The notes under the pieces are model-generated. The model was given only the letters and a program-made list of their open reading frames with translations, was not told the origin of the DNA and did no database searches. The position numbers and the translations under genes are program-made. From Alphaproteobacteria bacterium (lineage in GTDB: Bacteria > Pseudomonadota > Alphaproteobacteria > Rhodospirillales > Rhodospirillaceae), in the NCBI GenBank assembly GCA_003250275.1, contig QKGW01000071.1, positions 1 through 16,784 on the forward strand: 16,784 nt of DNA. The letters are read 5' to 3'. Position 1 is the first letter of the stretch. The number at the start of each line of letters is the position of its first letter. This document shows positions 1-7,045 of this stretch, piece by piece.

Positions 1-944
1 TCGAGGCGCGCCGCGACGACGCGCAGCCGCCCGCTCGCGCGCGCCGCCTCCACCACCGCCACCGGCGCGGGCGCGCCGCGATGCCGGTGGACGTCCCAAT
101 ACGGCCTGAGGTGGCGGGAGAAGCGGCGCTTCTCGGCGGCGTTCCAGGCCTGCCAGAGCGCGTGGGAATGGGGGCGGAGGCCGTCGACCACCGCGCGCCA
201 GTCGCCGTTGCGGAGGATTTCGGCGCGCACCCAGCGCAACGTCGCGCTGAGCGGCGCGCCGAGCGGCGGCGCGAGGCTCGCGGGCGGCGCGGCGGGTTCG
301 ACGTGCGGGCGCGGCACCAGACCGCGGCGCGACACCGCGATCACCCGGCCGCGATGGCCGATCCGCCCGAGCGCGATCACCTGATCGACCATGGTGAGGC
401 CGGTGCCCTTGATCAGCACCGCCGCGTCGGACGCGATCGCGGCGCGGTTGCGGTCCCAGCCGCTTTGCGCCGCGTCGTCGAGCAGCGGGCCTTCGTTGCC
501 GGTGGCGACGGCGGCGTAGTCGCCGACGAGCGTGCGGCCGCCCTCGAGTTCCGCTAGCACGCCGTCGGCGGTTTCGCTCAGGCCGACGCAGGTGCCGCGC
601 ACGACCTCGAGCGCGCCCGCCGCGAGCGGCGGCTGGGCGAGGGCTTCGAGATAGTCGCCGTAGACCGCGCGGGGGACGTAGGCCTTGGGGTCGGCCGGGC
701 GCCCGGTGGCTTCGAGCCACGCGACGAAATCGCCGATGCGGTCGGGGAAGCCGCCCATCGCCTCGGCGCGGACGTTGAGGACGTGGCCCTCCTCGGTGGT
801 GGAGAAGGCGATGCCGCGCCCGAGCGCCGTGCCGCGCTCGATCACCACGATGCGCACCGCCGCGCCCGCCGCGTCCCACAGATGCCGCGCCAGCAGGATG
901 CCGCTCGCGCCGCCGCCGATGATCAGGATCGTGGGCAGCGGCAT
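1..944 (-). CDS. FAD/NAD(P)-binding protein, YdhS-like (COG4529), 3' end beyond window
   Basis: The first 314 residues are visible and the gene runs off the left edge. The N-terminus (MPLPTILIIGGGASGILLARHL) is a Rossmann dinucleotide-binding motif with GGGASG at residues 10-15. It is followed by a second-strand ERG and by a GRGIAFSTTEEGHVLNVRA segment (about 43-61), typical of the NAD_binding_9 / YdhS group. An ATGNEG stretch near residue 147 fits the second nucleotide-contact element. The family is about 450-470 residues and is biochemically poorly defined, so only a flavin oxidoreductase-like role can be inferred. The start is supported by a strong AGGAGG site at about 952-957. It lies 16 bp after yciB and is probably the last or a late gene of the proC-csaA-yciB run. 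The frame is intact throughout the visible part. Confidence 0.85.
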   Translation of the reverse strand, partial: MPLPTILIIGGGASGILLARHLWDAAGAAVRIVVIERGTALGRGIAFSTTEEGHVLNVRAEAMGGFPDRIGDFVAWLEATGRPADPKAYVPRAVYGDYLEALAQPPLAAGALEVVRGTCVGLSETADGVLAELEGGRTLVGDYAAVATGNEGPLLDDAAQSGWDRNRAAIASDAAVLIKGTGLTMVDQVIALGRIGHRGRVIAVSRRGLVPRPHVEPAAPPASLAPPLGAPLSATLRWVRAEILRNGDWRAVVDGLRPHSHALWQAWNAAEKRRFSRHLRPYWDVHRHRGAPAPVAVVEAARASGRLRVVAARL

Positions 945-960
945 CGTCGGACCTCCTCCG

Positions 961-1578
961 TCAGGTTTTGTCGGGGTCGGCGGCGTACCGGGTCAGCACC
1001 GGCGTCTGCGCGAGGGCGAAGGCGAAGGTCAGCGGCATGATGCCGAAGACCTTGAAGTCCACCCACGCATCGGTGGAAACCGTACGCCACACCACTTCGT
1101 TGAGCGCCGCGAGGACGAAGAAGAACAGCCCCCAGCGGCGCGTCAGCACCACCCAGCCGGCCTCGGTGAGGGAAAACGCCGCGCCGAAGACGAAGCCGAG
1201 GAGAGGCTTGCCGAAGGCGAGCCCTCCCAACAAGATGGTCCCGAACAGCGCGTTTACCAACGTCGGCTTCATTTTGATGAAGGTCTCGTCCTTGAGCCAC
1301 AGGGTGAGACCGCCGAACACCAGCACCACCGCGCCCGAGACCAGAGGCATCACCGGCACCTTGCGGTCGCGCGCGAACGACACCGCGAGCGCCGCCGCGA
1401 TCGCGATCATGAACGCCGCGGTGGCGACGAAGATCGGCTCGCCGAGCGCCTGCAGCGCCGGGAACCACTCCATCAGCCGCTTGCCCTCGGCGTTGGCGAA
1501 AAAGAACACCCCGAGCGGCCCGAGTTCGAGCAGCAGCTTCGAGAGGGTCGCGCTCTTGACCGCAGGTTTACCCGACAT
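961..1578 (-). CDS. yciB: Inner membrane septation protein A / YciB (IspZ)
   Basis: A 205-residue hydrophobic protein with five or six predicted membrane segments (about 14-29, 48-69, 76-95, 107-124, 148-165, 175-193). The family hallmark FIKMKPT is at residues 100-106, followed by LVNALFG. The N-terminal KLLLELGPLGVFFFAN is also characteristic. YciB/IspZ homologues act in the inner membrane at the division and elongation site and affect envelope synthesis; the exact mechanism is not settled. The ATG at 1578 is chosen because the longer open frame upstream is an Arg/Ala-rich shadow of csaA. The start overlaps the csaA stop by one base (TGATG), suggesting coupled translation. In many alphaproteobacteria this gene sits beside ftsY; here it sits with csaA and proC. 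Confidence 0.92.
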   Translation of the reverse strand: MSGKPAVKSATLSKLLLELGPLGVFFFANAEGKRLMEWFPALQALGEPIFVATAAFMIAIAAALAVSFARDRKVPVMPLVSGAVVLVFGGLTLWLKDETFIKMKPTLVNALFGTILLGGLAFGKPLLGFVFGAAFSLTEAGWVVLTRRWGLFFFVLAALNEVVWRTVSTDAWVDFKVFGIMPLTFAFALAQTPVLTRYAADPDKT

Positions 1579-1913
1579 CAGAACATCTTCCCGCCGATCG
1601 GAACGTTGCGCTCGGGCGCGAGCAGCACCACCGCGCCCTCGGCGTCGGGCACGCCGAGCACCAGGCATTCGCTCTTGAACCCGCCGATGCGCTTGGGCGG
1701 GAAGTTGACCACCCCGAGCACCAGCCGCCCGATCAGGTTTTCCGGGCGGTAGTGCACGGTGAGCTGCGCCGACGACGCGAGCACGCCGATCTCCGGCCCG
1801 AAATCCACTTCGAGGACGTAGGCGGGCACCCGCGCCTTGTCGTTGACCTCGGCGCGCAGCACCCGGCCGACGCGCACGTCGACCTTGGCGAAATCGTCGT
1901 ACTCGATCGTCAT
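1578..1913 (-). CDS. csaA: CsaA-type tRNA-binding protein
   Basis: A 111-residue single-domain protein of the tRNA_bind (EMAP II-like OB-fold) family. It begins with MTIEYDDFAKVDVRVGRVL, contains the ASSAQLT segment near residues 46-52, and ends with the FPPKRIGGFKSECLVLG and LLAPERNVPIGGKMF patterns diagnostic for CsaA. The family is dimeric, binds tRNA, and has been reported to have chaperone or protein-export-related activity. The ATG at 1913 is preceded by a GGGAG site 8-9 bases upstream. It lies 17 bp after proC and overlaps yciB by one base. No residue appears missing and the length is standard. Confidence 0.93.
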   Translation of the reverse strand: MTIEYDDFAKVDVRVGRVLRAEVNDKARVPAYVLEVDFGPEIGVLASSAQLTVHYRPENLIGRLVLGVVNFPPKRIGGFKSECLVLGVPDAEGAVVLLAPERNVPIGGKMF

Positions 1914-1930
1914 CGGTCTCTCCCTTTCGG

Positions 1931-2758
1931 TCAGCCCGCGAGCTCGCGCGAACGCCGCGCCGCGGCGGCGAGCGCCTCGGTCAGCAGCGGCGGGAAGCCC
2001 TTGTCCGCATCCATCAGCACCGCGAGCGCGGCGGCGGTGGTGCCGCCCGGGCTGGTGACGTTGACGCGCAGGGTCGCGGCGGTCTCGGGGCTCTGGTTCA
2101 TCAGCTCGCCCGAGCCCGAAACCGTGGCGCGCGCGAGGCGCATCGCGGTCTCCGCGTCGAGGCCCAACGCCTCGCCGCCCTTCGCCATCGCCTCGACGAG
2201 GTGGAACACGTAAGCGGGGCCGGAGCCCGACAGCGCGGTGACCGCGTGCATCAGGTCTTCGTCCGCGAGCCACACGGTTTCGCCCACCGCCGCCATCAGC
2301 TGTTCGCCGAGTTCCTTCTGCTCATCGGAGACGTTGGCGTTGGCGTAGAGGCCCGAGATGCCGCGTCCGACCGCCGCCGGGGTGTTCGGCATCACCCGCA
2401 GCACCGCCGCCTCCGCGCCGAACGCCGCCTCGAAAGCCGCGACCGGCTTGCCCGCGACGATCGAGACCAGCAGCGGCGGGATTTCGAGTTCGGCGAGACG
2501 TGCGGCGAGCGGCGGCAGCGCCGCGGCGAGCCCCTGCGGCTTGACCGCGACGAGCACCGCGTCGGGCTCGAAGGTCTCGGGCACCTCGGCGGGCGTGGCG
2601 ACCGCGATGACGCCGCGCGCGATCCACGTCTCGCGGGTTTCCTCAAACGCCTCGACGACGCACACCTGCGACGGCGGCCAGCCCTCGGCGAGCCAGCCGT
2701 GCAACAGCGCGCCGCCCATCTTGCCGCAGCCGAGGAGAAGAAGGTTCGAAGTGGTCAT
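1931..2758 (-). CDS. proC: Pyrroline-5-carboxylate reductase
   Basis: A 275-residue protein that reduces 1-pyrroline-5-carboxylate to L-proline with NAD(P)H, the last step of proline synthesis, in the cytoplasm. The Rossmann motif GCGKMG is at residues 10-15, followed by VKPQ (about 92-95) and the MPNTPA motif (about 138-143). The C-terminal helical dimerisation domain carries ALSGSGPAYVF and the family signature VTSPGGTTAAAL. The ATG at 2758 has GGAG about 9 bases upstream; the in-frame ATG at 2818 would add 20 unconserved residues and is less likely. It is 66 bp downstream of the ybjN-domain gene and 17 bp upstream of csaA, so it is probably cotranscribed with both. Confidence 0.96.
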   Translation of the reverse strand: MTTSNLLLLGCGKMGGALLHGWLAEGWPPSQVCVVEAFEETRETWIARGVIAVATPAEVPETFEPDAVLVAVKPQGLAAALPPLAARLAELEIPPLLVSIVAGKPVAAFEAAFGAEAAVLRVMPNTPAAVGRGISGLYANANVSDEQKELGEQLMAAVGETVWLADEDLMHAVTALSGSGPAYVFHLVEAMAKGGEALGLDAETAMRLARATVSGSGELMNQSPETAATLRVNVTSPGGTTAAALAVLMDADKGFPPLLTEALAAAARRSRELAG

Positions 2759-2824
2759 AGCGGAGTGCTCCCGTGGAAAATCCCCCACAGGCATAGCAGC
2801 TTGCGCCGCCGCTGGCAAAGCCGC

Positions 2825-3328
2825 TCAGGCCTCGCCGACGGTGTCGAGCATCGCCGCCTCGACCGCCTCGGCGGCCGACTTGCCGCCCCAGATCACGTAC
2901 TGGAACGCGGGGTAGAACCGCTCGCTCTCGCTGATCGCGACGTCGATCAGCGATTCCAGGCGCTCGGCGGAGAGCGAAAGCTCCGGCCCGAGCAGCAGCG
3001 AATAGCGGAACATCGGCAGCCCCTCTTCCGCCCACAGCGAGAAGTGGCCGATCCACAGCTTCTCGTTGGCGACCGCGAGCAGCTCGGCCACCGCGGTGCG
3101 GCGATTCTCGGGCACGCGCATGTCGAGGGCGCAAGAGATGTGCAGGGTTTCCAGTTCCGGCGCGAGAGCGAAGAACACGCCGTAATCGCACCACCGCCCG
3201 GGAACCTCGACGGCAAGCTCATCGTCGCCGCGACGCTCGAAGATCCAGTCGCGCGCGCTGATGACCTGTTCGAGGAGTTCGAGGGGATGGAGGGTTTCGA
3301 CGTCGAAGACGGAATCCGAGGTCTGCAT
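2825..3328 (-). CDS. YbjN domain-containing protein
   Basis: A 167-residue soluble protein with the alpha/beta pattern of the YbjN family, whose fold resembles type III secretion chaperones. Visible landmarks are the LHPLELLEQVISARDWIFER helix near 13-32, a central strand-rich part with RWCDYGVFFAL (45-55), and the Trp-rich segment WIGHFSLWAEEGLPMFRYSLLL (92-113). The C-terminal helix ends in YPAFQYVIWGGKSAAEAV. The biochemical role of the family is unknown. In E. coli YbjN overproduction affects motility and stress responses, but that should not be transferred here. The ATG at 3328 has a GGAGG site about 9 bases upstream. It commonly sits near proC and ubiK in alphaproteobacteria, and does so here. 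Confidence 0.87.
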   Translation of the reverse strand: MQTSDSVFDVETLHPLELLEQVISARDWIFERRGDDELAVEVPGRWCDYGVFFALAPELETLHISCALDMRVPENRRTAVAELLAVANEKLWIGHFSLWAEEGLPMFRYSLLLGPELSLSAERLESLIDVAISESERFYPAFQYVIWGGKSAAEAVEAAMLDTVGEA

Positions 3329-3471
3329 GGGGAACCTCCACAACAACTCTGCCCGTGCGCCGGCGCGGGCCAGGAACCGGACCGTGTGCACCGGTTTTGG
3401 GGCCGGCGTCAACGCGATTCCACACGGCAAGGGTCGTCCGCATGCGGCGCGACCGCGCCAGATCATAGGTA

Positions 3472-3490
3472 TCGGGGTGAGCCACCCCGA
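3472..3490. repeat. Perfect 8-bp inverted repeat (hairpin)
   Basis: TCGGGGTG at 3472-3479 and CACCCCGA at 3483-3490 are perfect inverted copies around a 3-base loop. If the minus-strand promoter candidate at 3500-3528 is used, this hairpin would lie at the very 5' end of the ybjN-proC mRNA, where it could protect the 5' end or act in regulation. No T-tract follows on either strand, so it is not a standard intrinsic terminator. Confidence 0.55.
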
Positions 3491-3499
3491 CAACCACAA

Positions 3500-3528
3500 T
3501 ATTTAGACTGCCAAACCGACCATGACAA
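3500..3528 (-). promoter_or_regulatory. Candidate sigma70-type promoter for the ybjN-proC-csaA run
   Basis: On the minus strand TTGTCA (3523-3528; 5 of 6 to TTGACA) is separated by 17 bases from TAAATA (3500-3505; 3 of 6 to TATAAT). This lies in the most AT-rich part of the gap. The predicted start near 3493 would give a leader of about 165 bases before the ybjN-type ATG. The -10 match is weak. The -35 falls in the loop between the arms of an inverted repeat (3512-3519 and 3536-3543), which could be an operator. Confidence 0.35.
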
Positions 3529-3543
3529 TGCAAGATCGGTTTG
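3512..3543. repeat. 8-bp inverted repeat flanking the -35 candidate
   Basis: CAAACCGA at 3512-3519 and TCGGTTTG at 3536-3543 are perfect inverted copies, 24 bases apart centre to centre. They bracket the TTGTCA element at 3523-3528. This fits either a dimeric regulator site or a loose hairpin at the end of the ubiK transcript. The 16-base loop and the absence of a T-tract make a terminator the weaker reading. The window alone cannot decide. Confidence 0.4.
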
Positions 3544-3591
3544 ATGACGGCTCGGTGACGGGTGCGCGACGCCCGAAAGCCCCGGCGCGGG

Positions 3592-3939
3592 TCAGCCCTG
3601 CGGCTCTTCGGCGGCCGGAGTCTCGGCGGCCGGAGCGGGTTTCTTCTTCGCCGCGGGCTTGGCCTTGGCGTCCGGTTTCGCCTTCGCCGCGGGCTTGGCC
3701 TCGGCGAGTTGGGCTTCGAGCGCGGCGACGCGGGCGGCGAGGCTTTCCTGCTCCTCGCGGGCCGCGGCGGCCATTTGCCGCACCGCCTCGAATTCCTCGC
3801 GCGGCACCACGTCGAGATCGGCCAGCACGCGCTCGATGCGCGACTTGACCATCGATTCGATCTCGCCGCGCACGCCGCCCAACGCGGCTGCGGCATCGTT
3901 GGCGAGACGGGTGACGTCATCGATCAGGCGGGAAGCCAT
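3592..3939 (-). CDS. ubiK: Ubiquinone biosynthesis accessory factor UbiK (BMFP-type)
   Basis: A 115-residue protein. The N-terminal helix MASRLIDDVTRLANDAAAAL and the second segment (residues about 25-75) match the BMFP/YqiC family, including the VVPREEFEAVRQM motif and the coiled-coil heptads ending LAARVAALEAQL. UbiK trimers help UbiJ and the aerobic ubiquinone hydroxylases in E. coli, and YqiC has been reported to fuse membranes. From about residue 80 the tail is a low-complexity Lys/Ala/Pro run with a 12-residue repeat, then an acidic PAAET/PAAEE end. The ATG at 3939 has GGAGG about 10 bases upstream. It is divergent from hldD and 263 bp from the ybjN-domain gene. Confidence 0.86.
   Translation of the reverse strand: MASRLIDDVTRLANDAAAALGGVRGEIESMVKSRIERVLADLDVVPREEFEAVRQMAAAAREEQESLAARVAALEAQLAEAKPAAKAKPDAKAKPAAKKKPAPAAETPAAEEPQG
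3646..3701. repeat. Tandem 36-bp period repeat inside ubiK
   Basis: The same 20 bases occur at 3646-3665 and 3682-3701, a period of 36 bases, which is 12 codons. They encode the repeated Ala-Lys-Pro-Ala-Ala-Lys stretches of the UbiK tail. A smaller 15-base period copy (3608-3620 and 3623-3635) encodes PAAET then PAAEE. Both keep the frame, so repeat-number change would alter tail length without breaking the protein. Confidence 0.8.
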
Positions 3940-3999
3940 AGGGCGTAGTCCTCCAGAAGCCAAGCGGCGCGTTCTCCATGGCGCCGCCTTCCATCAGAC

Positions 4000-4028
4000 A
4001 TTATGATGGCGGCGACCGGCGCTGTCCA
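4000..4028 (-). promoter_or_regulatory. Sigma70-type promoter for ubiK
   Basis: On the minus strand TGGACA (4023-4028; 5 of 6 to the consensus) is followed after exactly 17 bases by CATAAT (4000-4005; 5 of 6). The expected transcription start near 3993 leaves a leader of about 54 bases to the ubiK ATG with its GGAGG site. This is one of the two best promoter matches in the window. I saw no comparable plus-strand element for hldD in the same 150-bp divergent gap. Confidence 0.6.
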
Positions 4029-4089
4029 TACGGCGGCCGGGCAACTTCTGGATTCCTATTGCAATTTTCACGAACGGAAGAGGTTCGTC

Positions 4090-5076
4090 ATGTACGTGGT
4101 CACCGGCGGCGCCGGATTCATCGGCTCCAACATCGTTGCGGCGCTCGAACGCCGCGGCGCACGCGACATCGTCGTCATCGACCGCCTCCGCTCCGGCGAC
4201 AAGTGGCGCAACGTCTCGAAGCGCGGCCTCGCCGACATCGTCCACCCCGACCGCACCCTCGAATTCCTCGAGGCCAACGCCGGGCAGGTCGAGGCGGTGA
4301 TCCACATGGGCGCGATCTCCTCGACCACCGAGACCGACGCCGACAAGATCCTCGCCAACAACTTCGCGCTCACCCTCGGGCTGTGGAAGTGGTGCGCGGC
4401 GAACGACGTGCGCTTCATCTACGCCTCCTCCGCCGCGACCTACGGCGACGGCACCCAGGGCTTCTCCGACGCCTTCTCCGAGGCCGCGCTCGCGCACCTC
4501 AAGCCGATGAACCCCTACGGCTGGTCGAAGCACCTGTTCGACCGCCGCGTCGCCGCGAAGATCGCCGCCGGGATGCCGACCCCGCCGCAGTGGGCCGGGC
4601 TGAAGTTCTTCAACGTCTACGGCCCGAACGAATACCACAAGGGCGGCCAGCAGAGCGTGATCGCGCAGGTCTATCCGCGCGCCGCGGCCGACGCGCACTG
4701 CCTGCTGTTCAAGTCGCACAACCCCGATTACGACGACGGCGGCCAGCTCCGCGATTTCGTCTGGGTCGGCGACTGCGCCGACGTGGTGCTGTGGCTGCTC
4801 GACAACCCCAAGGTCAGCGGCCTGTTCAACCTCGGCACCGGCAAGGCGCGCTCGTTCCTCGACCTCGCCACCGCGGTCTACCGCGCCCTCGGCAAACAGC
4901 CGAAGATCAAGTTCGTCGATACCCCGGTGGAAATCCGCGACCGTTATCAATATTTCACCCAGGCGGACATGCGGTCCCTGCGTGCGGCAGGGTACGATAA
5001 GCCGTTCACCTCGCTCGAAAGCGGAATCCAGCAATACGTCGTCAACTATCTCCATACCGACGACCCTTACGTCTGA
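4090..5076 (+). CDS. hldD: ADP-L-glycero-D-manno-heptose 6-epimerase
   Basis: A 328-residue short-chain dehydrogenase-type epimerase that converts ADP-D-glycero-D-manno-heptose to the L-glycero form for the LPS inner core. It has GGAGFIG at residues 6-12, Asp31 at the end of beta-2, the SSAATYG block (113-119) and the YxxxK catalytic pair Tyr143/Lys147 in NPYGWSK. The substrate-side motifs KFFNVYGPNEYHKG (172-185) and RDFVWVGD are specific to HldD. The ATG at 4090 aligns with the known N-terminus (M-[IY]-[IV]-VTGGAGFIGSN) and has a purine-rich GGAAGAGG upstream. An in-frame ATG at 4003 is not supported. It is alone, without gmhA or hldE, and 4 bp upstream of lgt. Confidence 0.96.
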   Translation: MYVVTGGAGFIGSNIVAALERRGARDIVVIDRLRSGDKWRNVSKRGLADIVHPDRTLEFLEANAGQVEAVIHMGAISSTTETDADKILANNFALTLGLWKWCAANDVRFIYASSAATYGDGTQGFSDAFSEAALAHLKPMNPYGWSKHLFDRRVAAKIAAGMPTPPQWAGLKFFNVYGPNEYHKGGQQSVIAQVYPRAAADAHCLLFKSHNPDYDDGGQLRDFVWVGDCADVVLWLLDNPKVSGLFNLGTGKARSFLDLATAVYRALGKQPKIKFVDTPVEIRDRYQYFTQADMRSLRAAGYDKPFTSLESGIQQYVVNYLHTDDPYV

Positions 5077-5080
5077 GCCG

Positions 5081-5896
5081 ATGACCCATCCTTTGACCTT
5101 TCCCGTAATCGACCCGGTGGCCTTCGCCATCGGGCCGATCGCCATCCGCTGGTATGCGCTCGCCTACATCGCCGGTCTGATCGGCGGCTGGCAGCTCGCC
5201 ACCCGCCTCGCCCGCAAGCGCATCGGCGGCCTCGCACCGCTCGACGTCGACGATTTCCTTGCCTGGGCGACCCTCGGCGTGGTGCTCGGCGGGCGCATCG
5301 GCTACGTGCTGTTCTACAATTTCGACTACTACCTCGGGCACCCGCTCGACGCGCTGAAGGTCTGGCACGGCGGCATGTCGTTCCACGGCGGCTTCCTCGG
5401 CGTCGTCGTCGCGGTGCTGCTCTACTGCCGCAGCCGCAAGCTCAACCCGTTCCTGCTCGGCGACATCCTCGTCACCGTCGCGCCGATCGGGCTGTTCTTC
5501 GGCAGGCTCGCCAACTTCGTCAACGGCGAGTTGTTCGGCCGCATCGCGCCCGACGCGCCGTTCGCGATGGTGTTCCCCAACGGCGGGCCGCTGCCGCGCC
5601 ACCCGAGCCAGCTCTACCAGGCCGGGATGGAGGGCATTCTGCTGTTCATCCTGATGATCGTCGCGTGGCGGCTCGGCGGCGGACGCCGCCCGAGCTTCCA
5701 GTTCGGGCTATTCCTGATCGGCTACGGCTGCGCGCGCATCGTCGGCGAACTGTTCCGCCAGCCCGACCCGCAGATCGGCTACCTCTGGGGCGGCATCACC
5801 ATGGGCCAAATCCTGTCGCTGCCGATGGTGCTGCTCGGCGCCGCGCTCGTCGCGCGCGCGCTCAATCGTCCGCCGCTGCCGGTGGGCGATGCCTGA
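5081..5896 (+). CDS. lgt: Prolipoprotein diacylglyceryl transferase
   Basis: A 271-residue integral inner-membrane enzyme that moves diacylglycerol from phosphatidylglycerol to the lipobox Cys of prolipoproteins. Family residues are all visible: Tyr25 (RWYALAY), the WHGGMSFHGGFLG block with His102, the Lgt signature GRLANFVNGELFGR with Arg142, and a conserved Arg229 in GCARIVGELFR. HPSQLYQ lies near residues 174-180. About seven hydrophobic segments are present. The ATG at 5081 begins 4 bp after the hldD stop and the C-terminus overlaps midA by 8 bases. Its likely substrates include the lipoprotein encoded at 7810-8715. Confidence 0.97.
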   Translation: MTHPLTFPVIDPVAFAIGPIAIRWYALAYIAGLIGGWQLATRLARKRIGGLAPLDVDDFLAWATLGVVLGGRIGYVLFYNFDYYLGHPLDALKVWHGGMSFHGGFLGVVVAVLLYCRSRKLNPFLLGDILVTVAPIGLFFGRLANFVNGELFGRIAPDAPFAMVFPNGGPLPRHPSQLYQAGMEGILLFILMIVAWRLGGGRRPSFQFGLFLIGYGCARIVGELFRQPDPQIGYLWGGITMGQILSLPMVLLGAALVARALNRPPLPVGDA

Positions 5897-6953
5897 TCTC
5901 GCGCACCGCCTCGCCGACCGCATCGCCGCCGAGGGGCCGCAGCCGCTCGACGCAGTGATGGGCGAGGCGGTCGCAGCCTACTATCGCCGCGAGCGGGTGT
6001 TCGGCGCGGCGGGCGACTTCGTCACCGCGCCCGAGATTTCCCAGGTGTTCGGCGAACTCGTCGGCCTGTGGTTCGCGCTGCGCTGGCTCGCCGAAGGCAG
6101 GCCCGCGCGCGTGCTGGTGTGCGAATGCGGGCCGGGGCGCGGCACCCTGATCGCCGATTTTCTCCGCGCCGCGCGCAGCGTGCCGGGCTTCGCCGAGGCG
6201 ATCGCACTTCACCTCGTCGAGACCAGCCCGGCGCTGCGCGACGCGCAGGCCGCGGCGCTCGCGGGCTTTCCCGCGCGCTGGCACGACGATCTCGCGACGC
6301 TGCCCGGCGACGCGCCGCTCTACCTCGTCGCCAACGAGTTTCTCGACGCCCTGCCGGTGCGCCAGTACATACGCCGCGGCGGCGTCTGGCGCGAACGCCG
6401 CGTCGGCCTCGGCGACGGCGGCCTCGCCCTCGTCGATGGCCCCGAGGCCCTGCCGCCGCCCGATCTCCTCGCCGCCCTGCCCGCGCCCGCCGAGGGCGAC
6501 GTGCTCGAACACCGCCCCGCCGCCGAGGCGTTCTGCGCCGATCTCGCCCGCCGCCTCGCGGCGCAGGGCGGCGCGGCGCTGATCTTCGACTACGGCCCGG
6601 CGGAAAGCGCCTACGGCGACAGCCTCCAGGCGGTGGCGCGCCACCGCTACGCGCCGCCGCTCGCGGCCCTCGGCGAGGCCGACCTCACCGCGCACGTCGA
6701 TTTCGCCCGCCTCGCCGCCGCCGCGCGCCCCGCCGCCGCCTTCGGGCCGCAGCCGCAGGGGCACTGGCTGCTCGCGATGGGCATCCGCGAGCGCACCCAG
6801 CAGCTCGTCGCGCAGGCCACCCCCGCGCAGGCCAAGGCGCTCGCCTCCGGCGCGGCGCGGCTGTGCGAAGCGCCGGCGATGGGCCGTCTGTTCAAGGCGC
6901 TGGCGCTGCTTCCGGCGGGTGCGGCGACGCCGGAAGGCTTTGAAATCCGTTGA
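5889..6953 (+). CDS. MidA/NDUFAF7-type SAM-dependent methyltransferase
   Basis: A 354-residue class I methyltransferase of the COG1565 family. Landmarks are GDFVTAPEISQVFGE (42-56), the SAM-binding CGPGRGT (80-86), LVETSPALR (109-117), NEFLDALP (149-156) and IFDYG (232-236). Mitochondrial NDUFAF7 dimethylates an Arg of the complex I NDUFS2 subunit. Bacterial members may act on the equivalent NADH dehydrogenase subunit, but this is inference. The ATG at 5889 lies inside lgt, giving an 8-base overlap. The lgt-midA-pgeF order is a recurrent alphaproteobacterial arrangement. The sequence is very Ala/Pro rich toward the C-terminus, and no key motif is missing. Confidence 0.9.
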   Translation: MPDLAHRLADRIAAEGPQPLDAVMGEAVAAYYRRERVFGAAGDFVTAPEISQVFGELVGLWFALRWLAEGRPARVLVCECGPGRGTLIADFLRAARSVPGFAEAIALHLVETSPALRDAQAAALAGFPARWHDDLATLPGDAPLYLVANEFLDALPVRQYIRRGGVWRERRVGLGDGGLALVDGPEALPPPDLLAALPAPAEGDVLEHRPAAEAFCADLARRLAAQGGAALIFDYGPAESAYGDSLQAVARHRYAPPLAALGEADLTAHVDFARLAAAARPAAAFGPQPQGHWLLAMGIRERTQQLVAQATPAQAKALASGAARLCEAPAMGRLFKALALLPAGAATPEGFEIR

Positions 6954-7045
6954 ACCTGCCGCCAAATCCGATACTCTCGGAAACCGGGGGGCCTTCCTGG
7001 GTTGCGCCAGCTTCAGCACTGCGCACGTATTGATGGAGTCGAGAC

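Noticed and set aside
685..3544. Plus-strand open frames of 355 and 447 residues across the ydhS-like to ybjN region.
   Set aside because: Both are antisense to recognised genes, have Arg/Glu/His-rich composition, and show no domain.
4003..4089. Upstream in-frame ATG adding 29 residues to HldD.
   Set aside because: It lacks a ribosome site, overlaps the ubiK promoter, and precedes the conserved N-terminus, which starts exactly at 4090.
6950..6977. TTGAAC-16-TACTCT as a pgeF promoter.
   Set aside because: Only 4 of 6 and 3 of 6 matches with short spacing, and the -35 overlaps the midA end; too weak to list.
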